NCBI RefSeq assembly: GCF_001428045.1 | Contig: NZ_LMSD01000013.1 | Location: 44,072 to 108,071 of the forward strand | Direction: 5' to 3' | Source of the DNA: Paenibacillus sp. Soil750 | GTDB taxonomy: Bacteria; Bacillota; Bacilli; Paenibacillales; NBRC-103111 | DNA: 64,000 nt | In this document: one piece after another, positions 1 to 9,700 of the stretch | Layout: every line of letters begins with the position of its first letter | How positions within the stretch are numbered: position 1 is the first letter of the stretch | Notes under the pieces: generated by a model | The model's input: only the letters and a program-made list of their open reading frames with translations | What the model was told of the DNA's origin: nothing | The model's database searches: none | Program-made: the position numbers and the translations under genes

Positions 1-1182
1 TTTACCGTCCTTCTGATCCCAGTGCACTCCCTCAATTCCCCACATCAGCAGGTATTGCCCTTCTTCGCTAGCTAGGAAGTCAATGAGTTTCATCGTTCTT
101 TCCGGATTTTTATTCGTCTTTGTAATTGCAATTGCATCCCAACCAAGCGAGCTTTTTGGCCCTAAGGTCGTTTTTGCAGGGTCAACGCCTGGTCCGACAA
201 TTTTATACGGGTAAACCTGCTTCTCAATGCCGCCTTCTTTCTTCAGCACACCGTTAGGCGTGCCGAAATCCCAATAAGCGCCAGGTGATGCAAATACAAG
301 ACCTTTGGAAATTTTCTGCTCCCACGTTTGCTTCTTATTAACAGGCCATTCTGGATCAATTAAACCTTCACGGTACAACTTATTGATATACATCAGCATG
401 TCCTTATATTTCGGATCCTTCACATCATATTTCAGCGTTCCATTATCTTCGTAGTACACTCTCATTCCCCACATGCCTTTAAACGTTCCGAGCACAGCGC
501 CCATGTTTTCACCGTTGAAGCTCATCGGGTATACATCTTTGCCATCCACCTTACCAAGCTTTGTTTTAAAATCCTTCAGTAGAGCTTCGAATTCATCTGT
601 CGTGAACGGCTTTCCGCCTTCAGCTTTGTCTGGAGCAATCTGTTTCAGCCAATCCTTCCGCATATTTATGCCGAATACAGGTTCATTCTCTTGGCCGTAC
701 CAGTTAGAAAGATAATAGTTTTTACCATCGGTAAAACGCGTCTTTTTCAAAGTGTCCCCATACATTTTCTGAACGTTAGGACCGAATTTCGCAATGAGAT
801 CATCCAGTGGAATAATGGCCCCTGCGGCTATGTACTTACTAACGATATCTCCGCGGTCCATTAGAACAAGATCCGGCAGATCGCTGCTGGCGAGCATCAG
901 ATTCAGCTTTTCGGAAGGATTACCGGTTGGCTGCTGAATTTCAATCGTGACTCCCGTTCGTTTCGTAATTTCCTTAGCAACTTCATTGGTAAACGCATCA
1001 CCCGTATTTTTATCAAAAAAAGTCATTTTGATCGGTGTCATATCATTTGCTTTGTTATCGGTTGTGGCTGCTGGCTTATCACTGGAGGAAGCTGTATTTT
1101 CTTTGGTCGTACAACCAGCAATGACTGAACCCATAAGAACCGCTGAAATCAGCACATTGAACGTTTTCTTCGTATTGAACAT
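1..1182 (-). CDS. Extracellular sugar-binding lipoprotein of ABC transporter 1 (partial, C-terminus off the left edge)
   Basis: This is the substrate-binding subunit of an LplABC-type oligosaccharide importer, lipid-anchored on the outside of the membrane. The frame stays open to base 1, so 394 residues are visible and the C-terminus is missing. The start is ATG at 1180-1182, preceded by AAGGGGG. Residues 1-24 are a lipoprotein signal peptide ending in the lipobox VIAGC (Cys24), followed by a Ser/Thr/Lys-rich linker. The body has the usual extracellular solute-binding family 1 features, such as a DLPDLVLMDRGD segment and an IPLDDLI segment. It is the third gene of an operon with the two permeases at 1302-3146. 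The sugar cannot be read from the sequence. Confidence 0.9.
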   Translation of the reverse strand, partial: MFNTKKTFNVLISAVLMGSVIAGCTTKENTASSSDKPAATTDNKANDMTPIKMTFFDKNTGDAFTNEVAKEITKRTGVTIEIQQPTGNPSEKLNLMLASSDLPDLVLMDRGDIVSKYIAAGAIIPLDDLIAKFGPNVQKMYGDTLKKTRFTDGKNYYLSNWYGQENEPVFGINMRKDWLKQIAPDKAEGGKPFTTDEFEALLKDFKTKLGKVDGKDVYPMSFNGENMGAVLGTFKGMWGMRVYYEDNGTLKYDVKDPKYKDMLMYINKLYREGLIDPEWPVNKKQTWEQKISKGLVFASPGAYWDFGTPNGVLKKEGGIEKQVYPYKIVGPGVDPAKTTLGPKSSLGWDAIAITKTNKNPERTMKLIDFLASEEGQYLLMWGIEGVHWDQKDGK

Positions 1183-1301
1183 GAAATAAAATCCCCCTTG
1201 ACTGAATGTATTTGAAACATATGCATGCATGACTTACTAGGATATCGTCCTAACGTATACGAATGCGCCCAACCACCACCTTTCAGAAATGAGAACCTGA
1301 T

Positions 1302-2192
1302 TTAGGCTTTTACTGCTCCAACCGTCATCCCTTTGACAAAATACTTTTGCAGGAACGGATACACGATAACAATCGGGAGCGTTGCGACGATCGTTGCCGC
1401 CATGCGGATCGAATCCGACGATACGGCGAGACGTTTGGCCGAATCCGCCATTTGCTGCGCATCCGACACCATAGATGACGTCTGATACTGATTCAAAATT
1501 TTGACCAGAACCGCCTGTAAGGTCTTCAATTCGGGCTTATACGTGAATACATAGGAATCGAACCAAGAATTCCAGTGACCGATCGCCGTAAACAAACCTA
1601 TTGTTGCAAGCACTGGCGTTGTTAAAGGCAATATGATCATAACGAAGATTTGCAGATCGTTCGCACCGTCTATCTTCGCTGATTCATCTAATTCCCCAGG
1701 AAGCTGTTGAATAAATGTACGTACCAATATCATATAGAATACATTCATAAGTCCTGGTGCAATGTACACCCAGAAGGTATCAATAAGGTGCAGGCTCTTT
1801 AGAATCATATAGTAAGGGATTAAGCCGCCGCCGAAGTACATCGTGAATATGAAGAACAGTGTAATGAATTTACCACCGACCAAATCACGCTTACTCAGCG
1901 GATAAGAAAGCAGACAGATGACCAGAACAGCGAGTGGCGTGCCAATCAGTGTACGTGCTATCGTCACTTTGAGCCCATTAATGATTTCCTGATCGCCTAG
2001 AATCTGTGCATAGCTTGTCAGGGAGAAATCTCTTGGCCAGAAATAAACGCCGCCCCGGATCGTATCTTCCGCACTATTTAGAGAAAGTACAAGAATGTTC
2101 CAGAAGGGGTAGAACGTTGCGATAAACATCAGTAAGAGGAACCCATAAACGAACCAAGCGAAGAAAACATCGCCTTTCGATTTTGTTCTCAT
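1302..2192 (-). CDS. Carbohydrate ABC transporter permease, LplC/YtcP type (system 1)
   Basis: One of two inner-membrane subunits forming the channel of sugar importer 1. The protein has 296 residues, the normal length for the family, with six predicted membrane segments. The EAA loop that docks the ATPase is visible as ESAKIDGANDLQIF around residues 170-183. It ends in the family-typical GMTVGAVKA. The start at 2192 has a GGTGGG ribosome site. It lies 30 bp downstream of the partner permease and 119 bp upstream of the binding protein. No ATPase gene is linked, which is usual for these systems because a shared MsmK-type ATPase is encoded elsewhere. Confidence 0.93.
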   Translation of the reverse strand: MRTKSKGDVFFAWFVYGFLLLMFIATFYPFWNILVLSLNSAEDTIRGGVYFWPRDFSLTSYAQILGDQEIINGLKVTIARTLIGTPLAVLVICLLSYPLSKRDLVGGKFITLFFIFTMYFGGGLIPYYMILKSLHLIDTFWVYIAPGLMNVFYMILVRTFIQQLPGELDESAKIDGANDLQIFVMIILPLTTPVLATIGLFTAIGHWNSWFDSYVFTYKPELKTLQAVLVKILNQYQTSSMVSDAQQMADSAKRLAVSSDSIRMAATIVATLPIVIVYPFLQKYFVKGMTVGAVKA

Positions 2193-2222
2193 GTAAACCC
2201 ACCCATTCTTATCTTTTCTTAG

Positions 2223-3146
2223 TTAGAACAATGACTGCTGATTCATTCGCTTGGATAACGAATTGACGCTAACCACGAGGATGAAGGCAATGACTGATTT
2301 GAACAACCCTACAGCAGCTCCATAAGAAAACATGCCATTTTGCAACCCGTAACGGTACGTATAGGTATCGATAACATCCGAATATTTCAAGATCGTGTTA
2401 TTTTGCAATAAATACTGCTGATCGAACCCCGCGTTCAAAATACCCCCTATTGATAAAATAGCCAGAATGACAATCGTAGGGCGTAAAGACGGAAGTGTTA
2501 CATGGAACATTTGGCGCATGCGACTGGCCCCGTCAACTCTTGCTGCTTCATATAGTTCGGGATTGATAGCGGCTATTGCTGCCAAATACATGATTGCATT
2601 AAATCCCATATCCTTCCACATATTCGAGACGGCAATGATCCCCCAGAAATAATGACCATTTTGGAAAAATTGCACCGGTTGCTCTGTGATGTGCAGGAGC
2701 ATCAATATCTTGTTGATCAGCCCCTGTGAAGAAAGCAGTGTGATGATGATGTTTGCTGCTATGACCCAAGAGATAAAGTGAGGTAAGTAGGATACCGTTT
2801 GCATCACTTTTTTGAATAAACCCGTTTTCACCTCATTGAGCATTAAAGCCAGCAGGATGGGGGCCGGAAATCCGATTAACAGCGATAAGAAGCTTTGCGC
2901 AATCGTATTCCGCATAATGATATAGAAATCACCGCTAGTAAAAAAGTACCGAAACCACTCGAAACCGACAAACTTACTTGTAAAAAACTGATGAAAAAAT
3001 GAACCTCCGCCGGGCGAGTAATTGATAAACGCCATGTATAAGCCGAACATTGGACCATACGAGAATAATAGGGTAGAGATGAAAGCCGGCAGGATCATGA
3101 CGTATAAGTATTTTTGGCTCTTCATCCTTCTGAGTCGCGCTTCCAT
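2223..3146 (-). CDS. Carbohydrate ABC transporter permease, LplB type (system 1)
   Basis: Partner permease of importer 1. I place the start at ATG 3146 (MEARLRRMKSQKYLY), which has an AAAAGGCGGG ribosome site. An in-frame TTG at 3278 would add 44 residues (to 351) that look like untranslated leader and would run across the likely promoter. From 3146 the protein has 307 residues, close to the family norm. Features are the N-terminal LYVMILPAFISTLLF helix, six membrane segments, and the EAA loop YEAARVDGASRMRQ. It is the first gene of the operon and is divergent from the yesN-like regulator at 3376, the arrangement expected for a transporter controlled by its neighbouring two-component system. 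Confidence 0.9.
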   Translation of the reverse strand: MEARLRRMKSQKYLYVMILPAFISTLLFSYGPMFGLYMAFINYSPGGGSFFHQFFTSKFVGFEWFRYFFTSGDFYIIMRNTIAQSFLSLLIGFPAPILLALMLNEVKTGLFKKVMQTVSYLPHFISWVIAANIIITLLSSQGLINKILMLLHITEQPVQFFQNGHYFWGIIAVSNMWKDMGFNAIMYLAAIAAINPELYEAARVDGASRMRQMFHVTLPSLRPTIVILAILSIGGILNAGFDQQYLLQNNTILKYSDVIDTYTYRYGLQNGMFSYGAAVGLFKSVIAFILVVSVNSLSKRMNQQSLF

Positions 3147-3221
3147 GTGGTTAACCCGCCTTTTCCAGGCTGCGACGGCTAATGCCGCTCGATCACAACC
3201 ATCATCATTTTGTATATTCTC

Positions 3222-3227
3222 ATTATA
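3222..3227 (-). promoter_or_regulatory. Candidate -10 box of transporter operon 1
   Basis: Reads TATAAT on the minus strand within CCTATAATGAGA, about 75 bp upstream of the chosen permease start. No good -35 match lies 16-18 bp upstream, so the promoter may need an activator, possibly the divergently encoded YesN-like regulator. The same string ATTCCTATAAT precedes the glycosidase gene at 10,879. Confidence 0.35.
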
Positions 3228-3302
3228 GGAATGGGCAATTAACAATTCTATACAAACATCCTCCGAAACGTATTCCAAATGAACGATCCTTGGGTTTGGT
3301 CA

Positions 3303-3331
3303 TTGTTTATTTGAGCTATACGTTTTACAAT
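3303..3331 (+). promoter_or_regulatory. Candidate sigma-A promoter of the yesN/yesM-like pair
   Basis: TTGTTT at 3303-3308, a 17-bp spacer, then TACAAT at 3326-3331. It sits 45 bp upstream of the ATG at 3376 and points at the two-component operon. It lies in the divergent spacer shared with transporter operon 1. Confidence 0.5.
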
Positions 3332-3375
3332 AAATGGTGTTATAACTGGCGTTTAGAAAGGTGGTAGCGCTCTCA

Positions 3376-4914
3376 ATGTACAGCATACTGCTAGTAGACG
3401 ATGAAAAAATGGAGCTCGAGATGCTCGCTGATTACGTTCGCTGGGGTGACATGGGTATTCGTGTCGCTGGCACAGCGAAGAACGGAAGAGAAGCGCTTCA
3501 GCGCATGGAAGAACTTCGACCTGATATCATATTAACCGACGTCCGTATGCCTGTTATGGATGGCCTGGAATTCAGCAGGCGAGCCAAACAGATCAATCGC
3601 AATGTCCAAGTCGTATTCCTAAGTGGTCATGATGAATTCCACTATATTAAAGCAGCGCTGTCCGTTGAAGCGATCGGCTATTTGTTGAAGCCACTTGATA
3701 TGGGAGAGCTTCAACTTTTAATGGAGAAAGTGAAACAGAAGTGTGAGGAATTCCGGATTTCCTCTCAGACCTCGGAAGTCCTCAAAGAATCCTATCTGAG
3801 AGAGCTGGTGCAGGAAAGTAGTCCTCTGGTTAGATCCCAATGGATCGAGAAACTAGTCTTGCTGCCATCTTCGATCCCTTCAAGCGGTCTTTTTCAATTG
3901 ATCTACCTAACTATTGACCCTGTTAACCATTATGGTGTGGAGCTCGTAACACAGATCCGCAATTTCGCACAGGCGGAAATCCCTCGTTCCTTTCTCTGTC
4001 AAATGAAAGAAGGAACCTTCCTACTTCTCTGCCACAAGCAAGATACAGCGTCACTCGAGCTATACCATGCAGCGGAGCAACTGATTCGCTATATCAACGA
4101 CAATAATAACGTGATCATTTCAATCGGTGTCTCCGACATACAGATGGGCTTGGACAGCCTATACGAACTATATGTCGGCGCCAAACGAGCGAATGAAAGC
4201 AAGTTTTATTACGGCTTGGGGACATGTACAAGGGCCGATCAAGCTGTCGAGCCGGTGTACAAAGAGGTGAACCCTGAACAGGCAATTGCTTCACTTTGTC
4301 ATGCTATTTCCCATTTACAAGAAGCTGCCGCCAGCACTGTTATTCAAGACTTCTTTAACGAATTGCGCACCTCCAAGGTCGATCGAGACCTAGTCTGCTC
4401 AAGCTCATTGCGCCTTATTACCGCCATCGAGCAGCATTTCACCAATATTATCGGTGGTGACTCCGTGAATGCCATGTATGTCGACGATTGGAAGGGGATA
4501 GCCACTTATTCAACCATCAATGAAATTGAAAATCACATTTTGGGTGTCTGTCATGCCATCCTCTCCCTTATGAAAGAAAAGGACAAGGACAAGAATCTTT
4601 ATATTATTCATCAAATTACTCATCTTATCGACAACAGCTTCAGCAGACAGTTAACCATCGAGGATCTTGCGAAACAAGTGTATCTGTCACCCAATTACGT
4701 ACGAACTTTATTTAAGGAAAAAACGGGAGAAACGATATTGGAATATTTGACACGCATACGCATTCATCATGCAGCTGAGTTACTAAAGGATAAATCCAAA
4801 AAAATCCATGAGATTGCTGCATCCGTTGGATACGAAAACGTCTCTTATTTCTGCTCCGTATTTCAAAAGTTCAAAGGAACGACACCTAACGAATACCGGA
4901 AAAAACTTTTATGA
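3376..4914 (+). CDS. AraC-type response regulator, YesN family
   Basis: DNA-binding output of a two-component system, probably activating transporter operon 1. The start chosen is ATG 3376 (MYSILLVDDEK), after an AAAGGTGG ribosome site; a GTG at 3361 in the same frame lies inside that site and is less likely. The 512 residues comprise a receiver domain (about 1-120, phospho-acceptor Asp55 in LTDVRMP), a YesN-type middle region (about 130-400), and a C-terminal AraC helix-turn-helix pair (about 412-512; LTIEDLAKQVYLSPNYV and IHEIAASVGYENVSYF). Its stop overlaps the kinase start as ATGA, which indicates translational coupling. Confidence 0.93.
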   Translation: MYSILLVDDEKMELEMLADYVRWGDMGIRVAGTAKNGREALQRMEELRPDIILTDVRMPVMDGLEFSRRAKQINRNVQVVFLSGHDEFHYIKAALSVEAIGYLLKPLDMGELQLLMEKVKQKCEEFRISSQTSEVLKESYLRELVQESSPLVRSQWIEKLVLLPSSIPSSGLFQLIYLTIDPVNHYGVELVTQIRNFAQAEIPRSFLCQMKEGTFLLLCHKQDTASLELYHAAEQLIRYINDNNNVIISIGVSDIQMGLDSLYELYVGAKRANESKFYYGLGTCTRADQAVEPVYKEVNPEQAIASLCHAISHLQEAAASTVIQDFFNELRTSKVDRDLVCSSSLRLITAIEQHFTNIIGGDSVNAMYVDDWKGIATYSTINEIENHILGVCHAILSLMKEKDKDKNLYIIHQITHLIDNSFSRQLTIEDLAKQVYLSPNYVRTLFKEKTGETILEYLTRIRIHHAAELLKDKSKKIHEIAASVGYENVSYFCSVFQKFKGTTPNEYRKKLL

Positions 4915-6686
4915 AACAGAGACGATTGCCATGGCCACTCCGATTTGTAGCCAAAACGTTTCTTAATCTCAATTTGAATCGTAAATTATTCGCCGTCTTT
5001 TGCATCGTTTCAATCTTACCCTTATTGTTTTTCGTCAAATATTCCTATGACACGACCAAACAGGAGTTAACGACACAAATATACTCCAATATGATTGCAA
5101 CAACCGATCAAATTAACACGAACTTGGAAACGAAACTTGATTCCTATTCGAAAATATCAGCTTCTATTTATTTGGATAATACGTTACGTCTGCTATTGAT
5201 CAAAGATTACTCTGAAGACGAAACAGAGTACGTGGATTCCTACATTTACTTCAATAATGTAATGAAAAATGTATTGGCAACGAATCCCGATATTCGGGCG
5301 GTATCCATCTACATAAGCAATACCACATTTCCTGCGGATAGCGTATATATTAAGCGAATTGATGCTGCAGCCAAAGCAACCAATTGGTACGCGTCTATCG
5401 CCAACTCTCATGGTAATGTGACTTACAGTGTTTCCACAAATACAGATGCCACTGAGCCTGTATTCACCCTTGCGCGATTGCTCAATAACAACAGCCTTAA
5501 CTTTCCTTACGGTATTCTTACGTTCGAAATTGCCGAAGCCGACATCTATCGGCTCATGGAGAAAGAAGATAAACATAAAGATATTTATATCGTCAATGAG
5601 AACGGCAATATTTTATCCAACCGCAATAAAGCGTATCTGAATCAAAATATCGACACCTTGATCCCCGGTACTTTCGGTGAGAACCAATCAGGAAGCTTTG
5701 ACAGCATATACAATGGTGAAAAATCGCTCGTCGTTTACAATACGATTAAAAATGGCTGGAAAACGATTTCCGTTATCCCCTACAAGAGCTTCATGACGAA
5801 TACTCAAAAAGCCTCTAAACGAGTTCTACTCATGGCTTTAAGCAGTATAGCGATCTCCGTTGTTTTAATTTATATAACCTCACGGTTCTTCACCAAACGA
5901 ATCGAATCCCTGCTTCAAGTCATCCGACGGGTAGAAAGGGAAGATTTTAATGTCAACATGACGTTTATGGGGCATGACGAAATTGGACAGCTATCCTTTG
6001 CCTTCCAAAAGATGACAGGTCGCCTCAAAGAATTGATCAATGAGGTCTACAAAAAGGAAATTGCAAAAAAAGAAGCGGAAATGAACATGCTGCAAGCCCA
6101 AATCAATCCGCACTTTTTATATAACACGCTGGCTTCTATCTCGGCATTAGCCATTAAGCATGGGGATAACAGAATTAACGAAATGGTCTCGCACCTCGCT
6201 AAGTTTTATCGAATTTCATTGAATAAAGGAAAAATGATATTACCCATCAGTGAAGAAATCAAACTCACGAAGTATTACCTTGCCATTCAACAACATCGAT
6301 TTGAAGGACTGCTTCGACTCCATTATGACATTGATGATTCTGTCCTTGTTTATCAGACAGTTAAACTAGCCTTGCAGCCATTTGTAGAGAATGCCATCAA
6401 TCATGCTGTTTGGGACGATGAAATGGGCATTAATATTATCATTAGGGTGTACAGGGATGATTGTGATATTTATCTGGAAGTGATCGACGACGGGATGGGC
6501 ATGCGGCCAGAAACACTTGGACTTGCTCTAAATAAAACCGATAACATTTCGGGGTATGGGATTACCAATGTTGACCAGCGGATCAAATTAGCCTTTGGCG
6601 ACGAATACGGTGTTAATCTGTATAGCAAGTTTGGGATCGGAACGAAGGCGCAAATTCGTATTCCTCTGCACGGTATTCATTCTTAA
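4911..6686 (+). CDS. Membrane sensor histidine kinase, YesM family
   Basis: Sensor partner of the regulator at 3376; it presumably detects an extracellular sugar, directly or through the binding protein, and phosphorylates the regulator. The 591 residues show a membrane helix near 25-45, an extracellular sensing domain to about 300, a second helix near 303-325, a HAMP segment (about 326-378), and a His_kinase domain with QINPHFLYNT (phospho-acceptor His401). The C-terminal ATPase domain shows FVENAINHAV (N box), DDGMGM and GYGITNVDQR (G boxes). Its ATG overlaps the regulator stop codon. A strong terminator follows 30 bp after the stop. Confidence 0.93.
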   Translation: MKQRRLPWPLRFVAKTFLNLNLNRKLFAVFCIVSILPLLFFVKYSYDTTKQELTTQIYSNMIATTDQINTNLETKLDSYSKISASIYLDNTLRLLLIKDYSEDETEYVDSYIYFNNVMKNVLATNPDIRAVSIYISNTTFPADSVYIKRIDAAAKATNWYASIANSHGNVTYSVSTNTDATEPVFTLARLLNNNSLNFPYGILTFEIAEADIYRLMEKEDKHKDIYIVNENGNILSNRNKAYLNQNIDTLIPGTFGENQSGSFDSIYNGEKSLVVYNTIKNGWKTISVIPYKSFMTNTQKASKRVLLMALSSIAISVVLIYITSRFFTKRIESLLQVIRRVEREDFNVNMTFMGHDEIGQLSFAFQKMTGRLKELINEVYKKEIAKKEAEMNMLQAQINPHFLYNTLASISALAIKHGDNRINEMVSHLAKFYRISLNKGKMILPISEEIKLTKYYLAIQQHRFEGLLRLHYDIDDSVLVYQTVKLALQPFVENAINHAVWDDEMGINIIIRVYRDDCDIYLEVIDDGMGMRPETLGLALNKTDNISGYGITNVDQRIKLAFGDEYGVNLYSKFGIGTKAQIRIPLHGIHS

Positions 6687-6715
6687 CCATAGTTGAAAAA
6701 TACGACTAGTGAAAC

Positions 6716-6746
6716 AAAGGGGCTCTTGCGAGAGCCCCTTTCTTTT
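6716..6746. terminator. Bidirectional rho-independent terminator
   Basis: An 11-bp perfect stem (AAAGGGGCTCT pairing with AGAGCCCCTTT) with a TGCG loop. T-rich tracts follow on both strands. It serves both the yesM-like gene and the convergent glycosidase gene ending at 6749. Confidence 0.88.
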
Positions 6747-6748
6747 AG

Positions 6749-9700
6749 CTATTTACTGGTCTTTTGGATGAAATAATCAATATCGGCAATAAGGATGTCA
6801 GAGAATTCTTTAGTGATCTTCTTGCCGGCAGTTAATACTTGCACAAAGATTCGCAGCGCTTTTAATTGCTGGACAGTCGCATCTTTATTATGGCTGCGTA
6901 CAATCGCCTCCACTTTGGCAAGCAACTCCTTGCCCTTGTCTGATATTGTGATCGAACCATTCGCAACACCGATATTAATGAGATCCATGAAATGATTGGT
7001 ATCCATCTCTACCTGCAGCGTATACGTATTTGCTGTCACATTGCCGGCCAGATCCGTCCCGATGATCTCAATCACATGGTTTCCAACGGCTAAGGATGCA
7101 GGGACAGCTTGAACTGGATTGCCCGAGTTTTTCTTATCCAGTTGAATGTTGCTATTGCCTATGCCGCTTAACGCATCCGTGATCTGAACCGATAGGTTCA
7201 ACGGATCTGTCTGCCAAATTGTTAATGGACCGTTTATTTGGACAACGGGTGCCGTACGATCGATGCCTACCGTCACTTGCTTAGATGCCTCCACATTGCC
7301 GTATCGATCCTTCGAACGATAATGAACGCTGTAAGCACCTTCCGTGGATAGCGTCACAGGTCCATTAACCGTTACCCAATTTCCGCTATTTAGCTGATAT
7401 TCAGTCAACAGTATGCCGGTGCCTCCCAGTTGATCCACTGCGCTGAAGGTCATCTTGATATCTTTATTGGTAAAAGTGCCGGCACCGCTGATCCCGTCGA
7501 AGATGACGTTGGTCGTAGGAGGAACTGTATCTAGCTGAAGCTTAAATAGTTTAGATTCGGCGGGCTTCAGGGTTACATTCAGCATACCGCTCACCTTATC
7601 CTCGGCTCCTGTCCATAGATCCGTTCGTAGATAGTTACTGGCGCCATTCAATCCAGCACGGGCCAAATCAATGGACTTCGTCGCAGAGGAAGCTCCGCTA
7701 TAATTGAAGACAGCCACATAATACGAACCATTGTGATTCAAGACGAAGGTCTCGGCCGCATTCGCTCCCGTATTTCCTTCCACTGCTTGGAAAGCCTTAC
7801 CTAGTATAGCGACTTGGTTGATTGCCTTGTTTGTCAATAATTCGTTCATGTAGGCTTGTGCGGTCTCATTATGAACGTCATCCGAATTCAAGAAAACGGT
7901 ACCCGAAATAACGGCGGAATTTACTCTGCTGCGCGCCTCATCCATGGAACTTGCCCTCGACAACGACATATGATCTGGGTCGGTGTAAGGATAAATCGTT
8001 CCGTTCTGCCACCAACCATAGGTGAGCGAGTTCAGCTCATATTCAGTTTCACTGATTTTGCCATATACATCACAAGATATTCGACGGCTGTGCGCATATT
8101 GACTAGGAAATAACGGCGCAATCGATTCGCTAATGAACATGCTGCCATTTATGACATGATTCACGTACGCCATCCCTTGATTATAAGCTTGAATACCGGT
8201 GGTTACAGTCGGGTCGGCATGCTTCCCTTCTAAAGAACCGTGTGTTAAGAAATCCAATTTAATATACGTGAAACCTAAAGCCTTAAATTTACCCAAAAAA
8301 TAGTCCATTCGTGCCTTCGTACCCGGATGAGTTGGATCAAGTGCATAGGCGCCATCCAGCGTAGGTAAGATTTTCCCCGTGCTATCTCTCAGTACGATGT
8401 CTCCGTACGTATATTGATTGTTCGTCCCCTCAACCGTCTGACTCATATTCGTGCCCCAGTAGACGAAGGGTCCCCAATAAATACCGGCTTGCTGACCATT
8501 TTGGTGAATGGTTGTCACCGCATTTTGCAGCTGAGTATCTGTTAAATTATCCCAATAGGAGTCTAAGTTAATGTAGAGTGAGCCCTTATTGTTAAAAGAT
8601 TTGTTTTGTAGGTGCTCCTTGAAATAATTCGACGTGTCGATGACATCTTGGTAGGTGAGATCGCTGCCGTAGGCTCCCCAACTGTTCCAGCCAACCGGAA
8701 CCTCGTGGGCAACTGAGCCCTGGAAGCTTAATGGCGGAGTAAACACGGCGTTCGCACGCCCGTATTCCTCGAGACCATCACGGTAGTCGGCAAAGTAGCC
8801 GACAAACATAGTTGGCGATGTTACTTCCGTACCCGAAATGCTTCCGTGAGGCACAGTATCGTGTGTAATGTTGGATGATGCTCCGCCATACACCGTGAGG
8901 TTGTTCAATTTATTATTGGAACCGTTCCAGGAAATACCCGTCTTCCACATATCATGCGTGACAGAGCCGATCACGAGACCATTCCGATTCGCATTATTGT
9001 AAATAGCCGTTACTTCATAACCCGTGTTCGACGTGTTGATCGATTGGGCTTTATACCGTATCCAATTATCATTATCAAAAGGGACAAATAGCGCTCTATT
9101 ATCCGCATAGCTGCCAATATCCACGCCGCCACTATTGTTCACAACAATAGGTGCTATGGTATTCGTCGTCATGGATGCGGTGTTAGCCGCTTTTAACTGA
9201 GTCAGGAAGAAGTTCTTCCCTTCATACAAGGTATAGACTTGATGAAGCGTAGGTTTACCAGGCGATTCGTTAATGACGGTAAAACGAACTCCTACGCCGA
9301 AACCGTCATGAACGGGGACGATCGCCGCGTCTGATAAGGTATGCTGTGGATAACTCTTGCTAGTGACGAGCTCGCCCAATTGTAGGCTGCCGTAAACGCC
9401 TTTTACAATTTTGGCATCCTTCCATGAATAATCGGCCATGCCGCTATCCGTATGGTACGTAATAGTCGTATCACCATTCGAAAAAGTCGCGCCATACGTA
9501 TAATGTGTTACGGTAATGGCACCGTACTGCTTGGACTCGCTTGGTTCGCCAAGACTGCTGTCGACATAATCGTCATCGCCAGGATTCTGTTCAATCTTCG
9601 GACCGACGACGATTTTATCCAAATCCGGGGAGTAGCCGTTGCCGTCAGCGAACTGGATCGTGTTGCTGCCAGCCACTAGAGCCAAAGGAATCACATACGT